A stretch of 64,000 nucleotides of DNA, from contig JASMTS010000006.1 in NCBI GenBank assembly GCA_041694155.1, forward strand, positions 124,001-188,000. The letters are read 5' to 3'. The stretch is from JAAZVM01 sp041694155. GTDB lineage: Bacteria; Patescibacteriota; Gracilibacteria; BD1-5; UBA6164. The notes below the pieces were generated by a model. The model was not told the origin of the DNA, ran no database searches, and saw nothing but the letters and a program-made list of their open reading frames with translations. Shown in pieces: positions 53,101-63,386 of the stretch (position 1 is the stretch's first letter; each line of letters opens with the position of its first letter). Made by a program: the position numbers and the translations under genes.

Positions 53101-54325
53101 TGAAAGTGATTGATTCAAAAAATTATATATTTGACAAATACAAACATATGATAAAGATGCTGATAATTGGAATTGAGTTCCAGAATTTGGTACCAATATG
53201 GAATATAGAGTAAATATTGATAATACTACTACTTATAACTCTAGTAATGTTCAAATCTTAGATTTTAAAAACTTTATAAACGTAGTTGATAAAGAAAATA
53301 CTTCATTACAAAATGTTTCAGAAGTATCAGATCTTAATACAAGACAGCCAAAATTTGATGCAAGCATAAATACTTCAGATAATGCTAGTGACTTTGGTAC
53401 TCCAGGTATAGAAATATCTAATAATTGAGTAAGTGCTGTATATATAAGATATAATTTATGATGATATTTAATAACTTCATGAGTATCAGTTAATGATTTA
53501 TATAATACTAATGCACCTTTATCTATTTCTAACTCTAGTGAAGATGTGTTTATTTGAGCTAAAGTTGTTTGATTATTACAGTGAGATGGTAAATCTAGTT
53601 TTGCTTGATTACAAGAAGAAAATTTCTCTGATTTGTCTATGTCTGAAGTAAGAGGTCAGATAAGAAAAAATGCATATAATCAAATTGCAAAAATGAGACA
53701 TAATACTATAGTTTGAGATGTTAAGTATATAGATGCTTCTAAAACATGAGGTACATATACTATGGATTCTGATACATCTAATTATGAAACGTTAGTAGTT
53801 TCAAATTGAGATCTTATAATTAATAATGATGTAAATTTATCTTGAAATAAACTATGAATAATAGTATTAAAAGATAATTATAATGTTAATAATGATTTTA
53901 ATTCATGAAACTGATGAAATATATATGTTACTCCAAATGTATCACAAATAAATGCTGTAGTATACTCAGATGGTTGATTTATTAGTTCTAATCAATATTG
54001 AAATCCTTATTTGATAGATAATTCTCAAAGAAGTTCTGATTTAAAAAATCAATTACTATTGAAATGAACATTGTTTACAAGAAATACAATTTGATGAGCT
54101 TTTTTAGTATGATGAGATTATAAATTACCATGAGGTTGATCTTTACCTGATACAGCTAGTAACTTTAATAAAGCTATGATATATGATCTTAATTATGTAA
54201 GAAGATGAATTAGTAACTGTATTACTAATTGATCATGAAATTGTAAATATAATGATTGAGCATTTATAATTGAATATAACCCAAATGTTCAATTAAATCC
54301 TCCTAAACTATTTTTAATTAATTAA
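50198..54325 (+). CDS. Very large exported surface protein with shared C-terminal module
   Basis: 1375 residues. A signal peptide (1-23, ending F-A-A-K) is followed by a long Asp/Asn/Ser/Tyr-rich region of beta-sandwich-like repeats. These include I-D-Q-T-A-P-K-I-K-F-S, G-N-T-K-T-E-S-I-T-F-E-V and other Ig/cadherin-like strands, and a Cys pair region near residue 630 (G-S-C-T-S-G, A-D-C-K-F, S-L-C-W-G). From about residue 1120 the C-terminus matches the converging 936-residue protein almost motif by motif: E-E-N-F-S-D-L-S-M-S-E-V-R, K-L-G-I-I-V-L-K-D-N-Y-N, L-F-T-R-N-T-I-G-G-A, I-Y-D-L-N-Y-V-R, ending N-P-N-V-Q-L-N-P-P-K. Probably a cell-surface or pilus-tip-like adhesin; not proven. Confidence 0.78.
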
Positions 54326-54362
54326 AAAGAAGAGAGCTTATTATAAAGTTCTCTTCTTTTTT
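54326..54362 (+). terminator. Intrinsic terminator of the 1375-residue gene
   Basis: Imperfect stem AAGAAGAGAGCTT / AAGTTCTCTTCTT, then T-run. Confidence 0.75.
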
Positions 54363-54379
54363 TGTATTAAATAATTATT

Positions 54380-54419
54380 AAAAAATAGTATAAGTTATTA
54401 ATAACTTATACTATTTTTT
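54380..54419. terminator. Perfect 40-bp palindromic terminator
   Basis: Two 20-base exact reverse-complement halves without spacer, A-rich then T-rich. It lies between the two converging giant surface-protein genes and ends at the stop codon of the minus gene. Confidence 0.85.
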
Positions 54420-57229
54420 TATTTTGTAAATCATGCAGGAGGATTTACTTGTAAATCAGGGTTATATTTTATCAATAAAGAATATTCATCTCAACAACTT
54501 GCTGATTTTCTTAAGTAATTCAAATCATAAATTGAAGCTAACTTATAATCAGTTGTTTCTTTTCATCCAGGTAGGGTATAACTAGTTCATCAGTTAACAG
54601 CACCACCTATAGTATTTCTAGTAAATACACTTCAGAATATTTCTAAATCATTTAAAAGTTCACTATCATTATATCATATACCATTTGATTTTGCACTTCT
54701 AATTGCTCAATCAGAATATAATGATGCAGATATATAATTAACATTATTAGCTATATATATATTTCCAGCATTTTTGTAATCTAATGATACATTATAGTTG
54801 TCTTTTAGAACTATTATTCATAATTTATTATCATTATTATTTATATCTTTATTTACAATAAGGTTTCAATCTTTTAATATTAATGTCTCATAATTACTAG
54901 GGTTAGATTCTAGTACATAATCTCATTCTACATATTTTACTCAATTTATAATTTGTCAATTTGACATATTTCTTATCAATTGGTATGCATTTTGTCTTAT
55001 TTGAGATCTAGTTTCTGACATAGACAAATCAGAGAAATTTTCTTCTTGTCATGTTATATCAGACTTACCATCTCATTGAATATTTCATTCTACTTTTAAT
55101 CATAGAGTTTCTCTATCACATCATTTTATAGATTTTGAACCTAAGAAATATGCTACATTTTTATTATCTATATTGTAATTTATTTCTAATTCATCATTTT
55201 CTATTTCAGGTCCTTTTAATAAATTCTCACTTCAGTCAATTGTTCATGAAAATCATAAAAATGTATTTATGTTATTTCCAAAACTTCTTTCTACTCAACT
55301 AAAATCTATCCAAAAGTGTCAATCTATTTTACTATTAATACTTTCTTTAGATAGTTTTAATATTCAATCAGAATATCAATTAACAGATCAAGTATTATTT
55401 AATTGAATTTTATATTTTTGTTCTTTTCATATTTCAGGTTGAGCATCCCAATTTATATTATCGTTAGATACTTTTATAGAATCTATTTCAATTGGTGCTA
55501 TAAATTCTGTTTCTTCAGATGAAAATACATAAAAATCTATTATTTCAGAAGTATTAATATATTGTTTATTCCAATTATTAATTTTTACTAAAAAACTATT
55601 TGTATATTTTCATGGTGCTAAAGATTTTATTTTTAATTTTACTTCTCAGTTTTTATCTGTAATAGAATTATTACTTATATCATAAATTATAATTCATGAT
55701 TCTCATGTATTTTCAACAGTATTTGTTTTTAATTCATTACAACCTCATGTTGTTATTCATGAACAGTCTTGTCATATTATATCAAGTTCTTTTCAATAAA
55801 CTGGATTATTATATTTATCTTTTATAGTGAAAGTATATTCATAATAATCTGAGTTATTTGCAAAATTACTAGATGATGCTAACGAGTAGTCCATTTCTAT
55901 ATTTGCCTCATCAATTCATTCTGGATATATATTTAGATATGCGGTCGCAATAGTATGGTTGTTTGCCCAATCTTTTGATTCTAATACTATTTTATATTTT
56001 CAGGCATTTTTAAGAGTTCAAAAATTATGAAGCATTTTTCATTTTTCATCATTTTCTTCTATTGTTCAATCTGAATTATATTCAGTATAACTTTTTCAAA
56101 AATCATAAACTTGGTTATATCATCATGTATTATTTTCTTTATATATTTTTATATTATAGTTTTTTATTCATGATACTCAGTTAGAAGAGTCTTCTATATA
56201 CTGGTCTAAAAATACTGTTCATAATTTGAATTCATCATTAGCTTTTAATTCAATTTTCTTTTTTCATTCAAAGTAGACTTTTCATGGTATTTGTTCTCAA
56301 TCATATTTTTTACCATTTGTAGGATTTATTCTATATTCTCTATTTTCTTCTTTTCATAAATCAAAATCATGAACTGTAACATTTTTTTCTCCTATTTTTT
56401 TTGTTACTCATAATCATATACGAGGATTAGATTGATCATACATTACTGTTTTTCATCCAGGCATACTTCATGTTATTGTTTCTTTTAGGTTAACATTATT
56501 TTCAAAAGTAACACTAGGTTTAGTCTTGTGTCATATTATACTAGGTATAGTTTTTACTTGTCAGTTAATTTTTATCAGTTCTGTACTATTTGTGCAAGCA
56601 TGATTATTTGAATCAGTCCATCAGTTATCACTTATTTTTTCAGCTTCAAATTCACATTTACATCATGTTTCTAAATCTTTACATGTCATTGTGTAATATT
56701 TTGGTTCATTTAACCATTCTCATGGAGTATAACTGAAAGGTTCAGTTGCATCTTCATCATTATATAATTTTAGATCTCAACCAGTAGGTCCAGTATTATC
56801 ATAATTAAAATCTACTTTATAATATTTTCTAACATTTACTTGTTGATTTGGCATCAATATATTATTAGAGTCTCTAGTATATGTATTTTCTAAATATTGT
56901 ATCATAGTTTTTGTTCCATCTCAATGATCAGTCCAACTTTGATGTAGATCTCAATTATTTTTGTATTTTGGATGAGATGAATTAAATCTTCTACCATCTA
57001 CTGTATATGAATTTGTTACATTATTAACTTGATTTCTTGTAATATTTGATCAAGAGTATGGATTTAATACATAATCTTCATGTACATATAAAACTTTATC
57101 TTCTCAGTGAACTTTATCAAAAGTTTTTTCTCAGTTTACAAAAGTTGATGTAGATCAAAAATTTCAGTAAGCTAAATTAGTAGATAAAATTAGTGCTATG
57201 GATAATGAAATTATTTTATATATTTTCAT
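54419..57229 (-). CDS. Large exported surface protein, paralogue of the 1375-residue protein
   Basis: 936 residues. A signal peptide (1-22, ending L-A-Y-G) is followed by Cys-rich segments (M-T-C-K-D-L-E-T-G-C-K-C and H-A-C-T) and Ig-like beta regions. The C-terminal module of about 250 residues is shared with the facing gene: E-E-N-F-S-D-L-S-M-S-E-T-R-S-Q-I-R, N-Y-E-T-L-I-L-K-D-G-N-L-I-V, K-L-G-I-I-V-L-K-D-N-Y-N, V-F-T-R-N-T-I-G-G-A, S-Y-T-L-P-G-G, I-Y-D-L-N-Y-L-R, ending N-P-D-L-Q-V-N-P-P-A-G-F. The repeated hydrophobic strand pattern of the module suggests a beta-solenoid. Only 18 bases separate it from the 607-residue gene upstream. Confidence 0.78.
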
Positions 57230-57247
57230 AATTATTTTTTTATTAAA

Positions 57248-59071
57248 TTATTTGTTTTTGTTTTTGTTATTTTTTTGAAAGGCTAAAAATAATAAAGATA
57301 TTCATAATATTAGTAAAATTATTACTACTATATAAACAGTAATATTTGTTTTTTTGTTATCATTATCAACCATTTCATAATCATCAGTATTTTTTGATTC
57401 TATAAAAATTTTAGAATATTTATCTTCTATTTTTTCCAGATTTGTTTCTAGTTTTTGTTTTTCTTCATTTACTTTTTTTTCTAACTCTTCTCCATTAATA
57501 ATTCATTCATTATAATTATTTGTAATTTTTTCAATGTTTTTTTGGTATTCTAATTTTTCTTTATTTTCTTCTTCTATCATTTTTAATATATCTCATTGAA
57601 CTTCAGGTGCTTGATATTCACCGTTTAATTTTTGAGCTAATATTTTATTTGATTCGAAAGAATTTTCTATTACTTTTTTTCTATTCTTTTTATCAGGGTA
57701 AGGTACTATACAATCTCAAAATTTTTCATTTGAATAAGATATATTTGCTGGATCAAAGTTTTTTGGATCATCCAAATTTTGTAAAAAATCAACAACTATA
57801 TCATTTCTTTCTTTATAGTTTATATCACAACTAGCAAATATTCTTTCATAACTACTAAGAACTATGTTGTTATCTTTTCTATATTGAATATATTCTTCAA
57901 AGTTTGGTGTAAGGGCTATTTTTATGTAATCAATAAATGTTTTACTTGGTATTTGTAATAATTTTTGATATAAATCATAAGGAAGAGCTTCAAATACAAC
58001 CATTCATTTTGTAGAATCAATATATTCTTGATCAAAATTAAAATCTCTAGCTGCATTAACACTAGGTATTATTTTGTTTATCACATATGATATTATACTT
58101 TTAGTTTTTGAATATCACATTTCACTATTATCTATATCTCATTCTATAAGACTTAAATCAGTATTATTTTTTAAATATTCAAAGAACTTTTCTCTTACTT
58201 CTACCAATCAATTTGATGTTGTATCAGTATCTTTCATGGCTGAAACTTGCTCTGGAAAAACTTCATATTCATTAAAATAATCAGATCAATTATCATATGC
58301 TATAGATACTATTTCTTGTTTTACAAAATCTTTTTGAGCATAGTCTAATGCACAAACATTTGTTTTCATAGAATAATAATCTTTTGAGTCTTTTGATAAA
58401 TATTCTCACTCAAATCATGAGCTACATTTATTTCATCATAAGTTTTCTTGGTTATTATTTCATTGAAGAGTGTTTGTGAAATATGATTCTTCAGGTACAT
58501 CTCAGTAGCTTCTATCTTCTAATGGTACTAGTCTAAATAATCAACAGCTCAAAAAATCTCAAGTTATACTGTGATGTGTGTATAATACAAATTCTTTAAA
58601 ATTTTTTCATTCTAATTCATATTTATCTCAATATGATTTTGTTTTTGCTTCAACAGGAAAATCAAAATTTGAATCTCTTCAAAATCATACAACTTGTGAT
58701 ACTACAAAATTATCCTTTGCTATAACTGTAGCTATATTTGTTCTTCTAGAGAAAAAATCATATTTAGTTAAACCATTATCTTCACGCCACTTTTTATTTT
58801 TTCATTTATGAGAAGGATTTTCTACAATATAGTTTTGAAATCATGAAAATTTTGATAAATCAACAGTTGATCAAGCTGATTCATTAAATAATACTTCAGT
58901 TAAATCTCAGTTTGGCATTACATCTTCCAAGTTTTGAAATCTAGCATCAGTTGATATTTTTGTATTCAATAAATCAAAACATGCTTCTTCCTCACTCATA
59001 GCACTAGTATTTGCAGTATATCAAAATGATATATATGCTATAATTAATGATAGTATGATTTTTTTATTCAT
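57248..59071 (-). CDS. Exported protein with C-terminal coiled coil and anchor
   Basis: 607 residues. A signal peptide (1-24) is followed by a mixed region with a few cysteines (A-C-F-D-L, S-C-G-L-F, K-C-S-S-G, V-C-A-L-D, S-C-D-I-N-Y, D-C-I-V-P). A Lys/Glu-rich coiled-coil stretch (about 495-560, N-G-E-E-L-E-K-K-V-N-E-E-K-Q-K-L) leads to a final membrane helix (V-I-I-L-L-I-L-G-I-S-L-L-F-L-A-F) and a short Asn/Lys tail. No family recognised. It precedes the 936-residue surface gene by 18 bases, so they are probably expressed together. Confidence 0.72.
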
Positions 59072-59106
59072 AGTAATATTATTATTTAGTTATTTAATTT
59101 AAAATA

Positions 59107-59421
59107 TTAATGACTATGTCTAGTGACATTGTTATTATTTATTGGTGTGTCAGCTGGTTCAGGTTCCCCAGTTAAACTTACTTTTACTTTTTTGTATATT
59201 GTTTCAATTGGTGATTTTTCAGAAGACCATAGTTCTTCTTCATATTCATTATTCATTGTACTTTGATAAAAGTTTAATTCCGCAGATACTTCATGTATTT
59301 TGTTATTGTTTTTGTATGAATTATTATCAGATGTATTTTCTATTAATATAAGTGCAGAAACATATATCAATAATACTCATAAAACAGTAAGTATTTTAGG
59401 AGACATGTTTAATTTTTTCAT
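59107..59421 (-). CDS. Small single-pass membrane protein
   Basis: 104 residues. Starting at 59421 gives M-K-K-L-N-M and a hydrophobic segment (about residues 8-26: I-L-T-V-L-G-V-L-L-I-Y-V-S-A-L-I-L-I) followed by a polar, exported tail rich in Asn, Glu and Ser. Without TGA = Gly the hydrophobic N-terminus would be lost. No family recognised. It lies 30 bases after the RnfD-like gene and 35 before the 607-residue gene, all minus strand. Confidence 0.65.
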
Positions 59422-59451
59422 AGTAAAAAATTATAAATATAAATAAAATAC

Positions 59452-60429
59452 CTATTTACATATTAACTGAGTACAAACATTGTCAAAAACAAGATCTGGC
59501 CTTCAATTAATATATATTAGATATATTAATAATATTACCATAATAAAGGTTATTAATAAAATATAAACCAAATAAATTGGAATTTTTCATTTGACTTTTT
59601 TATTATTTTGTTCATAAAACCATATAATTGGAAGCTGTAGTGTATTTATAAATAATGATCATAATAATGCATAAGCTTCGTTTATAAAAAACTGTAATAT
59701 ATAAAACGATAATACAATATTTATAGAGTATACAAATCTAGATATAGATTTTTCAGGTACAGTTTTAGGGTCACTTATCATATGAAACATAAATATAAAA
59801 AATGATACACTAAAAAATAATAATGCAGAATTTATACTTTCATAATAGGGAATAGTAAAAAATAGAAGCAAATGTAATACAAAAAAAGGCAATAAATAAT
59901 CCAAAAAATATTTAAATTTAAAAAATTTATAAACTCTATGAGTTATAAAAGCTCAAAATATAAGAATTAATGTTATTATTATTATATATTTTTGACTTAT
60001 TACTCATGTATAACCTCACCACTGTAATGTATTTATCCATGTATAATGTGGAAATGATATCAAAACTAGAAATACTCACATATTAGATGGATTCATAAAA
60101 TGTCTTCATCTTATTTTTATTAGATTTTTTCATGCTATTGCTAACAATCATGAAACAAAATATATTATAAGCTCATCTGTTCTAAGAAAGAAACTAATTC
60201 AAAATCATGCATTTACTCATGAGAATGGAAACTTCCATTTTCATGTTTTTAGTTTTATAAATATTGTATCAAATATCATAACAGTAAAGAATATTATTGA
60301 TATCTTTAAATAATTTATATTTAATCAATAAAATTCTATACCAATTATTAATAAAATAGCCAAAACTAAAGTTTGGCTTATTTGTATATTTTCCTTAAAA
60401 ATATTTTTTATGTACTTTATTTTTTCCAT
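59452..60429 (-). CDS. RnfD/NqrB/UnbU-like membrane protein
   Basis: 325 residues with about 9-10 membrane segments. The family-like motifs are I-K-I-R-G-R-H-F-M-N-P-S-N-M-G-V-F-L-V and F-M-F-H-M-I-S-D-P-K-T-V-P. They correspond to the H-x-x-N-P-S/A and M-x-x-D-P-x-T-x-P signatures of the RnfD/NqrB membrane subunits and the related UnbU proteins. Flavin binding or redox coupling is possible, but no other Rnf or Nqr subunit is in the window. It starts 3 bases after the murC stop on the same strand. Confidence 0.78.
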
Positions 60430-60432
60430 TTT

Positions 60433-61761
60433 TTATTTAATTAAATCATATCTTAAGTTATCAACATTTCATGCTCACATTAAAACTATGACTAAATTGT
60501 TTTCTTTTTGATCTATATTTTTTATTATATTCAAAGTATTATCTAATCATTTTCAATCTATTTTATTTTTATGATTTATGTTATTCAAAAAAATACCACT
60601 ATTCATATTTTGTTTGTCACTTTCAGAATCTCTAGATTCATATATATCAGGTACTATTAAAATGTCAGTTTTTTCAAATACATTTTTGAATCACTCAAGT
60701 AATTCTATTGTTCTATTATATTGATGAGGTTGATAGACTGTTACTATTTTTTTGTTTATATATTTGTCTCTTATTGATTTTAATGTCAATTGTATTTCTG
60801 TAGGATGATGTCAATAATCACTTACTATTATGTTGTCATTATTTGATTGTCAAACTTCTTCCATCCTTCTCCATGCTCAATTATATTGTCAAAGAGAATT
60901 TATTATAAACTCATCAGTTAGTCATATCATATGTCAAAGTATGTATACCAATGAAGCATCATAGTATATATGTTCGCCAGGTATTTTTATGTCTAGATTA
61001 GGTATAGGGAATTCTTGTCAATTAAAACTAAACTTGTCATTGTCAATTATTATATAATTGACATCATTTCTGTGTCAAATTAATTGTCTAGAATTACTAT
61101 CTTGTCAATCAAGTACAATAAATCATCAACTATTCATATTGTCTATTAATTGTCTATAAGCTTTTATATAGTCGTCAATACTTTTGAAGTAATCTAAATG
61201 ATCTATTTCTATATTTGTAATAATTAAAACACTGGGCTTATATTTTAAAAAACTCCTTTTGTATTCACATGCTTCCAATATAAAATATTCATCACCTTCT
61301 TTTTCAATAGATCTGTGGTAAAAATTTTTGTTATCAAATTCTTTTAGTACTGTTCATACTATAGAAGTAAAGTTTTCTTTTGAGTTTTTTAATAATATTG
61401 ATGCCATAGAAGTCGTTGTTGATTTTCAATGAGTTCAAGCTATAGCTATCAATTTTTTAGTATTTGCTATTTCTGCTACACTTTCTGGATAACTTATAGT
61501 TGTTATATTTAATTCTCTAGCTTTTTCTAATTCATTATTATCATTATCTATAGCTTGAGAATAAATTATTTTTTCAAAGCTTTCATCTATTCTTGATTCA
61601 TCATTTCATATAATTATATCTATTCATTCCTTTTTCATATTATAAATAAGTTCTGAATCAGTTGAATCACTACCATAAACTTTGTATCAATTTTGATTGT
61701 AATATCTTGCAATTGCTGATATTCATATTCATCATATTCATATTAAATATATTTTTTTCAT
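60433..61761 (-). CDS. murC: UDP-N-acetylmuramate-L-alanine ligase
   Basis: 442 residues. It adds L-alanine to UDP-MurNAc in peptidoglycan synthesis. The UDP-binding N-terminal G-I-G-G-I-G-I-S-A-I-A, the ATP P-loop A-G-T-H-G-K-S-T-T-T near residue 107, the N-I-E-I-D-H-L-D-Y metal/substrate motif, the A-W-R-R-M-E motif, D-Y-G-H-H-P-T-E-I and the C-terminal V-Y-Q-P-H-Q-Y-N-R-T fix the family. TGA glycines occupy the N-terminal motif. It follows pth by 4 bases and precedes the RnfD-like gene by 3, so pth-murC-rnfD-like is probably one operon. Confidence 0.95.
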
Positions 61762-61765
61762 AAAT

Positions 61766-62290
61766 TTAAAATTTTTCTTTAAGTAATAATATAGTTTGAT
61801 CAAATATTTCATTTTCTAAATCTATTTGCTCTTGTTCATCAAATTTTGATAATACCCAATCGCTAACTTCATATTTTTGATTAAATCATATTCATATTTT
61901 TATTCTATTAAATTGTTCTCAAAAATATCTTATAATATCTTTTATACCATTATGTCATCATGCACTTCATTTTTGTCTAAATCTAAGCTTTCCAAAATCC
62001 ATGCTCATATCATCATAAATTATAATAATATTAGATGAATCTATTTTGTAGTAATCTACTAATTTTTTTATTGATTCTCAACTAAGATTCATAAAAGTCT
62101 GAGGTTTTAGTAATATAGTTTTTTCTCAATTGTATATTCATGTACTTATATCTCATTTAAATTTTGATTCAAAATTGAAGTCACTAAATCATTCTTTATT
62201 TTTAAAATAATCCAAAAACATAAATCATACATTGTGCTTTGTTACTTTGTATTTATCTCAAGGGTTTCATAGTCATACTATTAATCTCAT
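61766..62290 (-). CDS. pth: Peptidyl-tRNA hydrolase
   Basis: 174 residues. It releases peptides from peptidyl-tRNA that fell off the ribosome. The N-terminal V-G-L-G-N-P-G-D-K-Y (residues 5-14), the T-K-H-N-V-G segment with catalytic His19, K-P-Q-T-F-M-N-L-S-G, I-Y-D-D-M-S-M-D-F-G-K and G-S-A-G-G-H-N-G-I-K-D-I are complete. It is the first gene of the pth-murC-rnfD-like unit. Its upstream region is shared with the divergent HAD gene. Confidence 0.96.
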
Positions 62291-62376
62291 TTTTATTGTT
62301 TATAAATTTAATGTAATATACTAAAAATTATATAAAAAAAATATCAAAAATAAACTTTAAAACTAATTTTTATTAT

Positions 62377-62412
62377 ATATAATGTAATTAATTAAAATTA
62401 ATTACATTATAT
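62377..62412 (+). promoter_or_regulatory. 17-bp inverted repeat over a start codon
   Basis: Two 17-base perfect inverted arms (62377-62393 and 62396-62412) are separated by AA. The right arm ends on the second base of the ATG of the HAD gene. The hairpin could bury the start codon in mRNA, or the DNA could be an operator for the divergent pth/HAD pair. No T-run, so not a terminator. Confidence 0.5.
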
Positions 62413-63346
62413 GAATCTAGAAAAAGTATTAGATTATCTAAAACAAGATAATAATGATAAAGATGTATTAGAGCATTTATGAATAAAATTTAGAACTGAT
62501 TACTTAAATCAAGATTATTATTCTGATAAAATTAAAAAAATGCATTCTGGTAATTATTTTATATCAGATTTGGATGGTACTTTTTTTAGATGAGTATTAC
62601 AAAAAGAAGCTGTTACAGCTTTTGTTAAATATGTAAAAAAACAAAATTATTTAGAATTGGATTTAGATAATTATTATTTATTTTTAAAAGATTTGGATTT
62701 TTTTACAAAATTAGAAAAAAAGGCTTATAACAAAGAAATAGAGTATTTTGAATATCTTAATGCTTGAATTTATTTATTATTAAAACATAAAGACTTAATA
62801 GACTGGAAAGCTTATTTAAACTTTTTGACTTATAGTTTTAAAACAAAAGAAAAAATAACACCTTTTAGATTTTCAGTTTCAAAGATAAAAGAAGTATTAT
62901 TATGAGGTTGAAATTTTTTGTTTGTTTCTTGAGCTCCAAACTTTGTATTTGATATTTATCTTGATTTATTAAAAGACTATATTTCAAAAAGTATAGGGAC
63001 TTCATATTCTAATAATATTTTTGGTCTGTGAAGTAATGTTTTTTTAGATACTATGGAGTATACTCCACTTTGGTGAAGAGAACATAAAAAAGAATTTGTA
63101 AATATATTAAAGGACAAAAAAATTATAATAAATACTATATGATGAATGGGGGATACCTCTAGTGATTTTTGAATAAGTTATTCTTTAGATTCATGAAATA
63201 ATTTTTATTTTGTTAATCCAGAAAAAAAAGTAATAGATAATTTTGATAATTTTAAAGTAAGCTGAATTGAATATCATTTAATTTTTGAAAGAAAAGATTC
63301 AATTTTTGAAATATCTAAAGATGATATTAATTTTATACAAGTATAA
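62411..63346 (+). CDS. HAD-superfamily phosphatase-like protein
   Basis: 311 residues. The HAD nucleophile motif is I-S-D-L-D-G-T-F-F near residue 53. Motif II appears as L-F-V-S-G-A-P near residue 182, and the metal motif as G-G-M-G-D-T-S-S-D near residue 247. The layout, with a helical cap between motif I and II, resembles the phosphoserine phosphatase/CicA-like class IB group. Substrate unknown. It starts inside an inverted repeat and is divergent from pth. A terminator follows. Confidence 0.82.
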
Positions 63347-63348
63347 AT

Positions 63349-63386
63349 AAAAAACTAAGACTTATTTTAAGTCTTAGTTTTTTATT
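63349..63386. terminator. Bidirectional terminator
   Basis: Stem AAAAACTAAGACTTA with its complement, flanked by A and T runs, between the HAD gene and the converging recombinase. Confidence 0.85.
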
